From Oxalicibacterium solurbis (GTDB taxonomy: Bacteria; Pseudomonadota; Gammaproteobacteria; Burkholderiales; Burkholderiaceae_D): DNA of 64,000 nucleotides. The notes beneath the pieces were generated by a model. That model was not told where the DNA came from, did no database searches, and saw only the letters and a program-made list of their open reading frames with translations. Shown here one piece after another: positions 1-7,587 of this stretch. Location: NCBI RefSeq assembly GCF_014635845.1, contig NZ_BMDP01000002.1, positions 434,001 to 498,000 of the forward strand. Direction: 5' to 3'. The translations under genes were made by a program, and so were the position numbers. Position 1 is the stretch's first letter. Each line of letters starts with the position of its first letter.

Positions 1-402
1 CGCCAGGATCGCTTCCAGCCCGCTTTCCCAATAGCGCTGGCCGATATCGGGATGCCGGCGCAGCAACTGATCCAGCGTCAACTCGCCGACCCAGGACAGC
101 GCCAGCCATTGCGGCGTTGCATGCAGCACTTCCGGCACCGGCACGCCGGCCGCGGCCAGCGTACGCAAACGGGCGACTTCGATCTGCTGAGCCGCGCGTC
201 CGCCCGGCGCCGGCACGGCGCGCAGCATCGGCTGGCGCAACAGGCTCGCCAGCGCGTCGAGCACCGGATAGCCCCAGTGTTTCAGCTGCGCCTCCAGCTG
301 CTTGACGATGACCGGCATGCCGTCCAGATCCAGCAAGCGCGTGCGTGCGCGGCTGCGTGCTAGATCGGCTTCGATCACGGCAATCTGGTCGGGTGTCAGC
401 AT
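1..402 (-). CDS. Protein-kinase-like / lipopolysaccharide kinase family protein (5' part only)
   Basis: Reverse-strand reading frame of 134 codons that begins with ATG at 402 and runs off the left edge, so the C-terminal part is missing. The visible N-terminus looks like the small lobe of a eukaryotic-type kinase fold: a VIVKQLE segment (candidate nucleotide-binding Lys, near residue 34), then a helix of the type GRAAQQIEVARLRTL and the hinge-like AAGVPVPEVLH. This resembles the Kdo/WaaP and BUD32-like small kinases of Proteobacteria. The catalytic HxD and DFG-like motifs lie outside the window, so activity and substrate cannot be judged. It is divergent from the first cobalamin-regulated receptor. 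The family call is inference from sequence pattern. Confidence 0.55.
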   Translation of the reverse strand, partial: MLTPDQIAVIEADLARSRARTRLLDLDGMPVIVKQLEAQLKHWGYPVLDALASLLRQPMLRAVPAPGGRAAQQIEVARLRTLAAAGVPVPEVLHATPQWLALSWVGELTLDQLLRRHPDIGQRYWESGLEAILA

Positions 403-456
403 GGAATGAATGTGGAAAGGGAAGGCGCGATTATAGACCAGCGTGGGCCGGCGGCA

Positions 457-485
457 TTGCGTCTGGCCGGCTCGACGCCTACAAT
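457..485 (+). promoter_or_regulatory. Sigma70-type promoter of the first cobalamin-regulated unit
   Basis: TTGCGT at 457-462 and TACAAT at 480-485 are separated by 17 bp. The expected start point, about seven bases downstream, falls where the cobalamin aptamer begins. The second riboswitch has the same architecture (TTGCGG, 17 bp, TACAAT), which supports both calls. Confidence 0.7.
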
Positions 486-491
486 GGCGCC

Positions 492-681
492 GATTCTGGT
501 GCCCGCGGGCATGTTCTTGTCCGCAGTTAAACGGGAAACGCGAGGCTTTTGAAGCTAACGCGTGCTGCCCCCGCAACGGTAATCAAGCGTCGCAAGCGCT
601 GCGACAGATCGTTCTTCACCGCCACTGTGTTCGCATGGGAAGGCCGGACGATGATGCTTGATAGCCCGGATACCGGCCAGG
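492..681 (+). ncRNA. Cobalamin (B12) riboswitch 1
   Basis: Conserved elements of the class I cobalamin aptamer appear in order: GGTGCC (498-503), GTTAAACGGGAA (526-537), the core TGCTGCCCCCGCAACGGTAA (553-572), CCACTG, GGGAAGG, and the B12 box AGCCCGGATACCGGCC (663-678). Binding of adenosylcobalamin is known to repress downstream uptake genes at translation or transcription. The aptamer ends about 90 bases before the first receptor gene. No intrinsic terminator is visible between them, so translational control through the downstream hairpin is the more likely mode (inference). Confidence 0.95.
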
Positions 682-724
682 ATGGGGAAGATGCGAATTC
701 GATTCGCCTCTTCATTGAATCGAA

Positions 725-740
725 CCTGCGGGGAGGCAGG
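725..740 (+). promoter_or_regulatory. Hairpin presenting GGGGAG, candidate expression platform of riboswitch 1
   Basis: CCTGC and GCAGG form a five-pair stem around the loop GGGGAG. The same element, with a C-G pair replaced by U-A, lies at the same distance from the start codon in the second leader (3130-3145). The loop is Shine-Dalgarno-like but 33 bases from the ATG. The element is also nearly complementary to the aptamer core CTGCCCCCGCA. Confidence 0.45.
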
Positions 741-768
741 GCGATACCTTCTTTGCCAAAACCACATC

Positions 769-2754
769 ATGAAATCCGCTTTATCAAATCGTCATGCTGT
801 CGCATGCAAGGCGCTCGTATTGTTTTCCATAGCTGCTATCCATACTATCCCTGCAGCAGCGCAAGCCGACCCTGATCAAACGTTGCCACAGGTCACAGTT
901 TCTGCCTCACGTTTTGAAAGTGATGCTGCACCCATTGGGGCGACGGTTATTACTGCCGGACAGATTCGCGAAGCCGGGATCAACAATGTCAATGAAGCGA
1001 TTCGCAAAATTGGTGGTGTCTTTGGACGGCAAAACTACAGCGGTACTTCAGATTATTCGCTTGATTTGCGAGGATTCGGTACGAATAGCGAGCAGAACAT
1101 TGCCATTTTCGTTGACGGTATTCGTATTTCGGAAAACGAATTACAGCCGGCAATGTTGTCGTCGATTCCTGTCGAATCGGTTGAACGTATCGAAATCGTA
1201 CGCGGCGGCAGTAGCGTACTGTATGGCGATGGAGCCACTGGCGGCACGATACAGATCATTACAAAGCGTGGTGCAACTCAGGGAACACATGGTTCGGTTG
1301 TCGCTGCAGTCGGAAATCGTGGGCAGGAAGAATTACGCGCGTCCTTGAACAAAGGGTGGGATGGCTTTTCTTTCGATGCCAATCTTGGTTCCTTGCGTAC
1401 GGATAATTACCGCGACAATAACGAACTCAGACAAGACAATTTCAGCGGCGGATTGCAGTGGGCTTCTGCCGACACGCGTGTGGGATTTCGCGTTGAGGCG
1501 GCGCGCGAAGATTTCGGGCTTCCCGGCTCGTTGACATACGATGAATATCGAGACGATCCACGTCAGACGAATACGCCTTATGACAAGGGAACACTAGATT
1601 CGGACCGTTATACCCTGTATGGCGAGAAAAAATTAGGACAGTTGCAATTGGCAGCCGACCTGTCTTATAGGGAAAAGACCTCGACATCCAGCTATACCTA
1701 CGGTACCGCTCCTGCCTCTCGCTCACGTATGGAGTCGACGGTGACGCAGTTTTCTCCACGCCTTCGCTATACATCCGCATTCTCTGGCGTGACGAACGAA
1801 TTTGTTGCTGGTATGGATTTCCAGAATGCTGATCGCAAAACAAAAAGTGATTATTCCAATGCAGATGGTTCGCAGGAATCCATCGCATTGTATTTGCGCG
1901 ACGAAGTGCGTTTCAGCAAGGCTCGTATCGCGTTCGGAGTGAGGCATGAGCGATTCGATCAGGACTTTTCTGATCCTTTGTCATTTAGTTTTTCGGAGTA
2001 CGACCGTTCTTTTTCACTCAATGCTTGGGATCTTCAAGGCAGCTATGATTTGACGTCGATAATCAATTTGTTTGCGAAAGTGGGAAGAAGTTATCGTGTT
2101 GCGAACATCGATGAATATACGTTCTCGCCCAACAATGAGCCACTGACACCGCAACGCTCTAATGATGCGGAACTGGGCGCATCCTTTGGCAACAAGGATC
2201 ACAAGTTGACTGCGCGCGTATTCCGTCACGACCTTCGGGATGAAATTTTTTATGATCCGACAATTCCCAACGTGAATGGATTCGGCGGTCTCGGTGCGAA
2301 CGTGAATTTGGATCCGACTCGCCGCCAAGGACTGGAAATCGAAGCCAGCACACGCATCACTTCGGATGTGACGATGTCTGCCGTGTTGCAACATGTGTCG
2401 GCAAAATTTCGTTCCGGCCCCAACGATGGCAAGGAAATGGTGTTGGTGCCCAAGAATATCGCCACTTTCAGGATGAATTGGTTGCCGGGAAATGGGCAAT
2501 CTGCCGATGTCGGCTTGCAATGGGTGGATTCACAGCGTTACGGCAGCGATTTCACCAATACCTGCAGCGCACGCATCCCGTCGTTCGTGACATTGGATGC
2601 ACGTTATGCGAAACGGATTGGCGCTTGGGAATTGGCGGTTAGCGGTACAAATCTGACGGACCGGGATTATTTTACGCAGGCATTTGGTTGCCGTAGCAGC
2701 ATTTATCCTGATCCGGGACGCACAGTTCGTTTTACTGCCCGCATGGATTTCTGA
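769..2754 (+). CDS. btuB: TonB-dependent outer-membrane receptor, BtuB-like (first copy)
   Basis: 661 residues from the ATG at 769. An in-frame ATG at 658 lies inside the riboswitch and is rejected. Residues 1-33 form a signal peptide ending AAAQA. A TonB box (PQVTVSAS) follows at about 40-47, then a plug domain with the LRGFG and RIEIVRGGSSVLYG motifs, then a 22-strand-type barrel ending in Phe, as expected for BAM-dependent porins. The upstream cobalamin riboswitch implies corrinoid uptake across the outer membrane. Base composition and codon choice (many TTT, AAT, GAT, CGT codons) are more AT-rich than in the neighbouring genes, suggesting a different history from the second btuB. Ligand specificity within the corrinoids cannot be told from sequence. 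Confidence 0.85.
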   Translation: MKSALSNRHAVACKALVLFSIAAIHTIPAAAQADPDQTLPQVTVSASRFESDAAPIGATVITAGQIREAGINNVNEAIRKIGGVFGRQNYSGTSDYSLDLRGFGTNSEQNIAIFVDGIRISENELQPAMLSSIPVESVERIEIVRGGSSVLYGDGATGGTIQIITKRGATQGTHGSVVAAVGNRGQEELRASLNKGWDGFSFDANLGSLRTDNYRDNNELRQDNFSGGLQWASADTRVGFRVEAAREDFGLPGSLTYDEYRDDPRQTNTPYDKGTLDSDRYTLYGEKKLGQLQLAADLSYREKTSTSSYTYGTAPASRSRMESTVTQFSPRLRYTSAFSGVTNEFVAGMDFQNADRKTKSDYSNADGSQESIALYLRDEVRFSKARIAFGVRHERFDQDFSDPLSFSFSEYDRSFSLNAWDLQGSYDLTSIINLFAKVGRSYRVANIDEYTFSPNNEPLTPQRSNDAELGASFGNKDHKLTARVFRHDLRDEIFYDPTIPNVNGFGGLGANVNLDPTRRQGLEIEASTRITSDVTMSAVLQHVSAKFRSGPNDGKEMVLVPKNIATFRMNWLPGNGQSADVGLQWVDSQRYGSDFTNTCSARIPSFVTLDARYAKRIGAWELAVSGTNLTDRDYFTQAFGCRSSIYPDPGRTVRFTARMDF

Positions 2755-2775
2755 TCAACGTAAAGTCGAGCGTGG

Positions 2776-2804
2776 TTGCGGTAATGCCCCGCGCCTTTTA
2801 CAAT
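2776..2804 (+). promoter_or_regulatory. Sigma70-type promoter of the second cobalamin-regulated unit
   Basis: TTGCGG at 2776-2781 and TACAAT at 2799-2804 are separated by 17 bp, with the riboswitch starting just downstream. The arrangement is the same as at 457-485. The second receptor therefore has its own promoter and need not depend on read-through from the first. Confidence 0.7.
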
Positions 2805-2810
2805 ACCGCC

Positions 2811-3008
2811 CAGTTTCTGGTGCCCGCCGGCATGCTCATGCTGGCAGTTAAACGGGAAACACGAGGCCTGATGTTTTGACGGCTGACGTGTGCTGCCCCC
2901 GCAACGGTAATCAAGCGCCACATTCGTGACAGATCGTCCTTCTCGCCACTGTGCCATCGCGCATGGGAAGGCCGGACGATCATGCTTGCTAGCCCGGATA
3001 CCGGCCAG
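2811..3008 (+). ncRNA. Cobalamin (B12) riboswitch 2
   Basis: Same ordered elements as riboswitch 1: GGTGCC (2819-2824), AGTTAAACGGGAA (2846-2858), TGCTGCCCCCGCAACGGTAA (2891-2910), CCACTG, GGGAAGG, and the box AGCCCGGATACCGGCC (2991-3006). Long stretches are identical to the first aptamer; the peripheral stems differ with compensating changes. It controls the second btuB and probably part of the downstream transport and cob genes. Confidence 0.95.
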
Positions 3009-3129
3009 AACAGGTGGAAATGCTGCGAACGGGGATCTTCGCAACGCGGTTCATGTACATCCCGGCCCCTCGGCTCCGATCGTCTGTTCCTTGTTGTTCA
3101 TCCTCGTTTGGCATTTCCGTTCGATCCGT

Positions 3130-3145
3130 TCTGCGGGGAGGCAGA
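3130..3145 (+). promoter_or_regulatory. Hairpin presenting GGGGAG, candidate expression platform of riboswitch 2
   Basis: TCTGC and GCAGA pair around the loop GGGGAG. Compared with 725-740, the outer pair is U-A instead of C-G, a compensatory change. The GGAGG lies 33 bases from the ATG in both leaders. Confidence 0.45.
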
Positions 3146-3173
3146 GCGGTGTGTATCCATTCGAAACATCATC

Positions 3174-5051
3174 ATGACTTCATCCGCATTGCGGCATGCA
3201 GCGACGGCATTGCGTCCGCTCGCGATCGCCGCCGGCATTGCCGCCGCTTTTACGCCTGCGTCTCATGCGCAGACTTCCACGCAATCCCTTGAACCCGTGA
3301 TCGTGACTGCTGCGCGTACTGCGCAGAAGGCCGGCGACGTTATCGCCGACCACGTTGTTATTACGTCCGAAGACATCGCGCAATCCGGACAGACTTCGCT
3401 GATCGATTTGCTGCAGACGCAGCGCAGCGTTGAAATTACCCGCAACGGTGGCGCCGGCAACAGTGCGACTGTTGCGATTCGCGGCGGTACGAGCAAGCAG
3501 ACATTGCTGCTGATCGATGGCGTGCGCAGTTTTTCGTCGACGTCCGGCGAGCCGACTTGGTCGGCGATCCCGCTGTCGCAGATCGATCATATCGAAATCG
3601 TGTTGGGGCCGATGGCTGTGCTGTATGGCGCAGATGCGGTTGGCGGTGTGATCCAGATTTTCACGAAGAAAGGCGACGGCAAGCCGCATCCGACCTTTTC
3701 GGCAGGGGCCGGCAGCTATGGGGAGGAAGTATTGACGGCCGGTGTGTATGGTTCTACGCAGGGCGATCATGTCCTGCGATACGCCTTCAACGCTTCGCGC
3801 GAGGAATCGCGCGGTTTCAGCTCCACCAACAAGCTGGTCGGCAAAAGCTTCGATCCGGACGACGATGGTTACAGCAAGCGCAGCGCCAGCGGATCGTTGT
3901 CGATGGAATTGGCGAAAGGGCAGGAGATCGGTGCGAGTTTCCTTAGCAGCCGCAACGACGGCGAATACGATACTTCGCTGGCAAAGAACTATAACCCGCA
4001 CCTGATCAGCGAAGTCGACGTGTACTCGGTGTATACCCGTAACCGTATTACCGATAATTGGACAAGCCTGTTCCAGGTATCGCGCAATGAAGACAAGAGC
4101 CGAACCTATACCTCGCCGAAAGCTTCGGTGATCGAATCGCAGCAGGATCGTTATACCTGGCAGAACGACATCGCCCTGGGAACGGATCTGCTGCAGATCG
4201 TTGCCGAACATTTACATGAAGAGGCAGCATTAAGCGCGGACGAGAATCAGGATCGCGATACGGATTCGCTCGCAGTCGCTTACCAGATGAAGCGCGGCAA
4301 TCATATCGGCAGCGCCGGCATCCGTTATGACGATAATTCCATCTACGGCTCGCAGGTGACGGGAAGCTTGGGTTACGGTTATCACCTGACGCAGGCTTGG
4401 CGCGTCAATGGCAGCGTGGGAACGAGTTTCCGTGCGCCGACTTTCAATGATCTGTACTACCCGGGATACGGCAATCTGGATGCCAAACCTGAAAAGGGAA
4501 AAAATGCCGAAATCGGTATTTACTATGACGATGGACGTACGGATTTCAGCGCGGTTTATTACCGTAATCACCTGACGGATATGCTGGTGACGGTCAAGCC
4601 ATGTCCCATCACCGGCGCCGGCAACTGCTATTACAACGTCGAGGATGCCGTCTTGTCCGGGCTTTCGCTTGCTGCCGGAACGCGATTCGGCAATTTTGCC
4701 TTGCATGGGACGTTGGACCTGCAGGATCCGCGCAATGAAACGAACGATACGCTGCTGGCACGCCGCGCACGTTCGCATGGCAGCATCAGCCTCGATTACG
4801 CTTCGGGCGCCTGGACGGTGGGCAGCGATGTCTTCTTTTCGGGATACCGTTACGACGATGACAAGAACACGGAGAAAAAACGTCTCGGCGGCTACACCCT
4901 GCTGAATCTCCACGCCACCTACGATCTGACCGATAATTGGCAGTTGTTCGGACGCTGGAACAACGTGACGAACAAGGATTACACGCTCGCCTACGGCTAT
5001 GAAACGCCGGGATCGAACGTATTTGTCGGCGTGCGTTACGGATTCCAGTAA
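3174..5051 (+). CDS. btuB: TonB-dependent vitamin B12 receptor BtuB (second copy)
   Basis: 625 residues from the ATG at 3174; the longer frame from 2982 starts inside the riboswitch. Signal peptide 1-32 (ending SHAQ), TonB box EPVIVTAAR at about 40-48, plug with RGGTSKQTLLLIDG and HIEIVLGPMAVLYGADAVGG motifs, then a barrel ending GVRYGFQ. The length and plug motifs fit BtuB (E. coli about 600 residues) well. It transports cobalamin into the periplasm using TonB-ExbB-ExbD energy, for delivery to BtuF. It lies directly behind a cobalamin riboswitch and is followed by an intrinsic terminator and then btuC. Its codon use matches the rest of the operon, unlike the first receptor. Confidence 0.93.
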   Translation: MTSSALRHAATALRPLAIAAGIAAAFTPASHAQTSTQSLEPVIVTAARTAQKAGDVIADHVVITSEDIAQSGQTSLIDLLQTQRSVEITRNGGAGNSATVAIRGGTSKQTLLLIDGVRSFSSTSGEPTWSAIPLSQIDHIEIVLGPMAVLYGADAVGGVIQIFTKKGDGKPHPTFSAGAGSYGEEVLTAGVYGSTQGDHVLRYAFNASREESRGFSSTNKLVGKSFDPDDDGYSKRSASGSLSMELAKGQEIGASFLSSRNDGEYDTSLAKNYNPHLISEVDVYSVYTRNRITDNWTSLFQVSRNEDKSRTYTSPKASVIESQQDRYTWQNDIALGTDLLQIVAEHLHEEAALSADENQDRDTDSLAVAYQMKRGNHIGSAGIRYDDNSIYGSQVTGSLGYGYHLTQAWRVNGSVGTSFRAPTFNDLYYPGYGNLDAKPEKGKNAEIGIYYDDGRTDFSAVYYRNHLTDMLVTVKPCPITGAGNCYYNVEDAVLSGLSLAAGTRFGNFALHGTLDLQDPRNETNDTLLARRARSHGSISLDYASGAWTVGSDVFFSGYRYDDDKNTEKKRLGGYTLLNLHATYDLTDNWQLFGRWNNVTNKDYTLAYGYETPGSNVFVGVRYGFQ

Positions 5052-5086
5052 TACAAAGGCAGATAACGACATATAGGTGGACGACT

Positions 5087-5126
5087 ATGCGGCGCGGTTT
5101 TCGGACCGTGCCGCATCTGTCTTTTT
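5087..5126 (+). terminator. Intrinsic terminator between btuB and btuC
   Basis: ATGCGGCGCGGT (5087-5098) pairs with ACCGTGCCGCAT (5105-5116) in a 12-pair stem containing one G-T pair, with a six-base loop, followed by CTGTCTTTTT. This should lower expression of btuC and later genes relative to the receptor, or separate the units if btuC has its own promoter, which I do not see. Confidence 0.7.
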
Positions 5127-5145
5127 AAGGAATGAACAGGCAACG

Positions 5146-6201
5146 ATGAAAACGGCTTTGCATCAACGATCGACGACGGCATGGGAAATGCCGCGCCGTG
5201 CGCGTGCATGGCGCGTGCTGTCGTTGCTGTCTGCGTTGGCATTGCTCAGCCTGTTGTTGGCATGCGCCATCGGTTCCGTTGCATTGACGCCCGCCGACCT
5301 GCTCGGTGCGGTACGCGATACGCTGCACGGCGATACGGGATCGCTGGCGACAACGCTGGTCGAGCTGCGTTTCGGCCGTGCGCTGTCCGCCTTTGCGACC
5401 GGTGCATCGCTGGCGCTGGCTGGCGTCATGATGCAGGCGCTGCTGCGTAATCCATTGGCAGAGCCTTATGTGCTGGGCGTATCCGGCGGTGCGGCGGTCG
5501 GTGCCTTGCTGTCGCTGATGCTGGTGGCAACGGCATGGATGGTCGATGCCGCGGCCTTTGCCGGTGCGCTGATGATCGCATTTCTCCTGTATGTCCTGGC
5601 GCGCCGCGATCTGCGCAGCGCGCCGCATCCGGAAGGCAGTGCGCCGTTGCTGCTGCTGACCGGCGTCATCCTCGCTTCGGGCTGCGGCGCGCTGGTTGCG
5701 CTGATGCTGTCGATCGCACCGGAAAACCGGCTGCGCGGCATGGTGTTCTGGCTGATCGGCGATCTGTCCGGTTCTTCGTTCCGCTGGCTGCCGTGGATTG
5801 TGCTGATCGGTGCATCGGCCTTTGCCGTACGCATGGCGCGCGCGATCAACATGATGGCATTGCACGCGGAAAACGCATTGACGCTGGGTGTGAACGTGGC
5901 GGCATGCCGGCGCGGTCTGTTCGTCTGCAGTGCGCTGTTGACGGCAAGTGCAGTCAGCAATGCCGGCAGCATCGGTTTCGTCGGCCTGATCGTGCCGCAT
6001 GCCTGCCGCTTCATACTGGGACCGGATCATCGCCTGCTGTTGCCGGCATCGGCACTGGTCGGCGGCAGTTTTCTCGTGCTGGCCGATACGCTGGCGCGCA
6101 CGGTGCTGGCGCCGCAGCAACTGCCGGTCGGTGTCATTACGGCGATGATCGGCGTGCCGCTCTTCCTGTTGCAATTGCACCAGTTGCGGAGGCGCGGATG
6201 A
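5146..6201 (+). CDS. btuC: Cobalamin ABC transporter permease BtuC (FecCD family)
   Basis: 351 residues from the ATG at 5146; an in-frame ATG at 5077 overlaps the terminator hairpin and is unlikely. The protein is strongly hydrophobic, with about nine to ten membrane segments. It carries the FecCD-family signature LRNPLAEPYVLGVSGGA at about residues 105-121 and the late motif GSIGFVGLIVPHACR. It forms the inner-membrane channel through which BtuF-bound cobalamin passes, driven by BtuD. Its stop overlaps the btuD start (ATGA), so the two are translationally coupled. FecCD proteins also serve siderophores; the B12 assignment rests on the cob-gene context. Confidence 0.9.
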   Translation: MKTALHQRSTTAWEMPRRARAWRVLSLLSALALLSLLLACAIGSVALTPADLLGAVRDTLHGDTGSLATTLVELRFGRALSAFATGASLALAGVMMQALLRNPLAEPYVLGVSGGAAVGALLSLMLVATAWMVDAAAFAGALMIAFLLYVLARRDLRSAPHPEGSAPLLLLTGVILASGCGALVALMLSIAPENRLRGMVFWLIGDLSGSSFRWLPWIVLIGASAFAVRMARAINMMALHAENALTLGVNVAACRRGLFVCSALLTASAVSNAGSIGFVGLIVPHACRFILGPDHRLLLPASALVGGSFLVLADTLARTVLAPQQLPVGVITAMIGVPLFLLQLHQLRRRG

Positions 6202-6971
6202 GAGCGGAAAAACTGCAACTGCGCGTAGCCGGCCGCACCCTGGTCGAATCGCTGAATTGGCAGATCGCGCCCGGCGAATGCTGGTGCGTGATCGGCCGCA
6301 ACGGCGCGGGCAAGAGCACGCTGTTGCGCACGCTGGCCGGGCTGCGTGATGCCGATGGCGGGCAGGTTCTGCTGCAGGACAAGGCATTGGCCGACTGGCC
6401 GCTAGCGGCGCTGGCACGCGAACGCGCCTATCTGCCGCAGGGGCGCAGCGATGCATTCGGCTACCGCGTGATCGAAACCGTGCTGTCGGCGCGGCATCCG
6501 TATCACGAAGATGCGTACTGGGAATCGGAAAGCGATTTTGCGGCTGCGCGTGCGGCGCTGTCCTCCATGGATGTCGAGGGGCTGGCCGAGCGCGATGTGC
6601 GTTCGCTGTCCGGCGGTGAACGTCAGCGCGTGGCGATCGCCGCGGTGCTGGCACAGGATGCGCCGCTGATGCTGCTGGACGAACCGGCGAATGCGCTCGA
6701 TCTCGCACATCAGGTCGGCGTGATGCGCCTGCTGGCGAAGCTGTGCGCGGAACAAGAAAAATCGACGGTCATGGTCAGCCATGACCTGAATCTGGCCTAT
6801 GGCGTGGCGACGCATGCGTTGCTGCTGATGGGCGACGGCAGCTGGCATGCGGGTGCGGCGCGCGACGTGCTGACGCCGGCACTGCTCGGCGCCTGCCTTG
6901 GCCATCCCATAGAAATCGTCCGGCACGGCGAGCGCGTCGTGTTCGTGGCGGCAGAGGAACATCATGGATAA
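6198..6971 (+). CDS. btuD: Cobalamin ABC transporter ATPase BtuD
   Basis: 257 residues. The start ATG at 6198 overlaps the btuC stop. Walker A GRNGAGKS at 33-40, signature LSGGERQR near 137, Walker B LMLLDEP, and the switch His in VSHDLN are all present, so the ATPase should be functional. It is the cytoplasmic motor of the BtuCDF importer. It overlaps the cobO start by eight bases, continuing a tightly packed operon. Confidence 0.9.
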   Translation: MRAEKLQLRVAGRTLVESLNWQIAPGECWCVIGRNGAGKSTLLRTLAGLRDADGGQVLLQDKALADWPLAALARERAYLPQGRSDAFGYRVIETVLSARHPYHEDAYWESESDFAAARAALSSMDVEGLAERDVRSLSGGERQRVAIAAVLAQDAPLMLLDEPANALDLAHQVGVMRLLAKLCAEQEKSTVMVSHDLNLAYGVATHALLLMGDGSWHAGAARDVLTPALLGACLGHPIEIVRHGERVVFVAAEEHHG

Positions 6972-7587
6972 CGAACAAGCGAAAGACGGCGGTCTGACCG
7001 AGCGGCACAACGCGCGGATGGCGCGCAAGAAGGAAGTCGTCGACAAGAAGATCGCGGCGGCCACGCGCAATGCCGGCGTGCTCGTCATCACCTGCGGCAA
7101 CGGCAAGGGAAAAAGTTCGAGCGCCTTCGGCATGGTGGCGCGTGCGCTTGGCCACGGCATGAAGGTCGGCATCGTGCAATTCATCAAGGGCGCGATCCCG
7201 ACCGGCGAGGAACAGTTCTTCCGTCGCTTTCCCGACGAAGTCAGTTTCCATGTGATGGGCGAAGGCTATACGTGGGAGACGCAGGATCGCACGCGCGACG
7301 TCGAAAAGGCGCAAGCCGCCTGGCAGCGCGCGCAGGCATTGCTGAGCGATCCGGCCATCGGCATGGTGATTCTCGACGAACTGAACATCGCATTGAAATA
7401 CAAATACCTCGACGTGCAGCAGGTGATCGCCGATCTGCAGGCGCGGCCGGCGATGCAGCACGTGGTCATTACCGGTCGCGGCGCGCCGCCGGAATTGATT
7501 GAAGTGGCAGACACCGTCACCGAGATGCAACCGGTCAAGCATGCGTTTGCCGCCGGCATCGCGGCGCAGCAGGGCGTGGAGTGGTGA
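6964..7587 (+). CDS. cobO: Cob(I)yrinic acid a,c-diamide adenosyltransferase
   Basis: 207 residues. CobO/BtuR-type corrinoid adenosyltransferase: P-loop GNGKGKSS at 45-52, then the conserved AFGMVARALGHG and VQFIKG motifs, and the Walker B-like VILDELN. It transfers the adenosyl group of ATP to cob(I)alamin or to corrinoid precursors in the cytoplasm, serving both de novo synthesis and salvage. The N-terminal MDNEQAKDGGLTERHNARMARKK-type extension is usual for this family. It overlaps both btuD and the next gene. Confidence 0.93.
   Translation: MDNEQAKDGGLTERHNARMARKKEVVDKKIAAATRNAGVLVITCGNGKGKSSSAFGMVARALGHGMKVGIVQFIKGAIPTGEEQFFRRFPDEVSFHVMGEGYTWETQDRTRDVEKAQAAWQRAQALLSDPAIGMVILDELNIALKYKYLDVQQVIADLQARPAMQHVVITGRGAPPELIEVADTVTEMQPVKHAFAAGIAAQQGVEW

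Noticed and set aside
658-768. Upstream ATG extending the first btuB into the riboswitch
   Set aside because: The extension overlaps the B12 box and lacks a signal peptide; the ATG at 769 gives a normal signal sequence.
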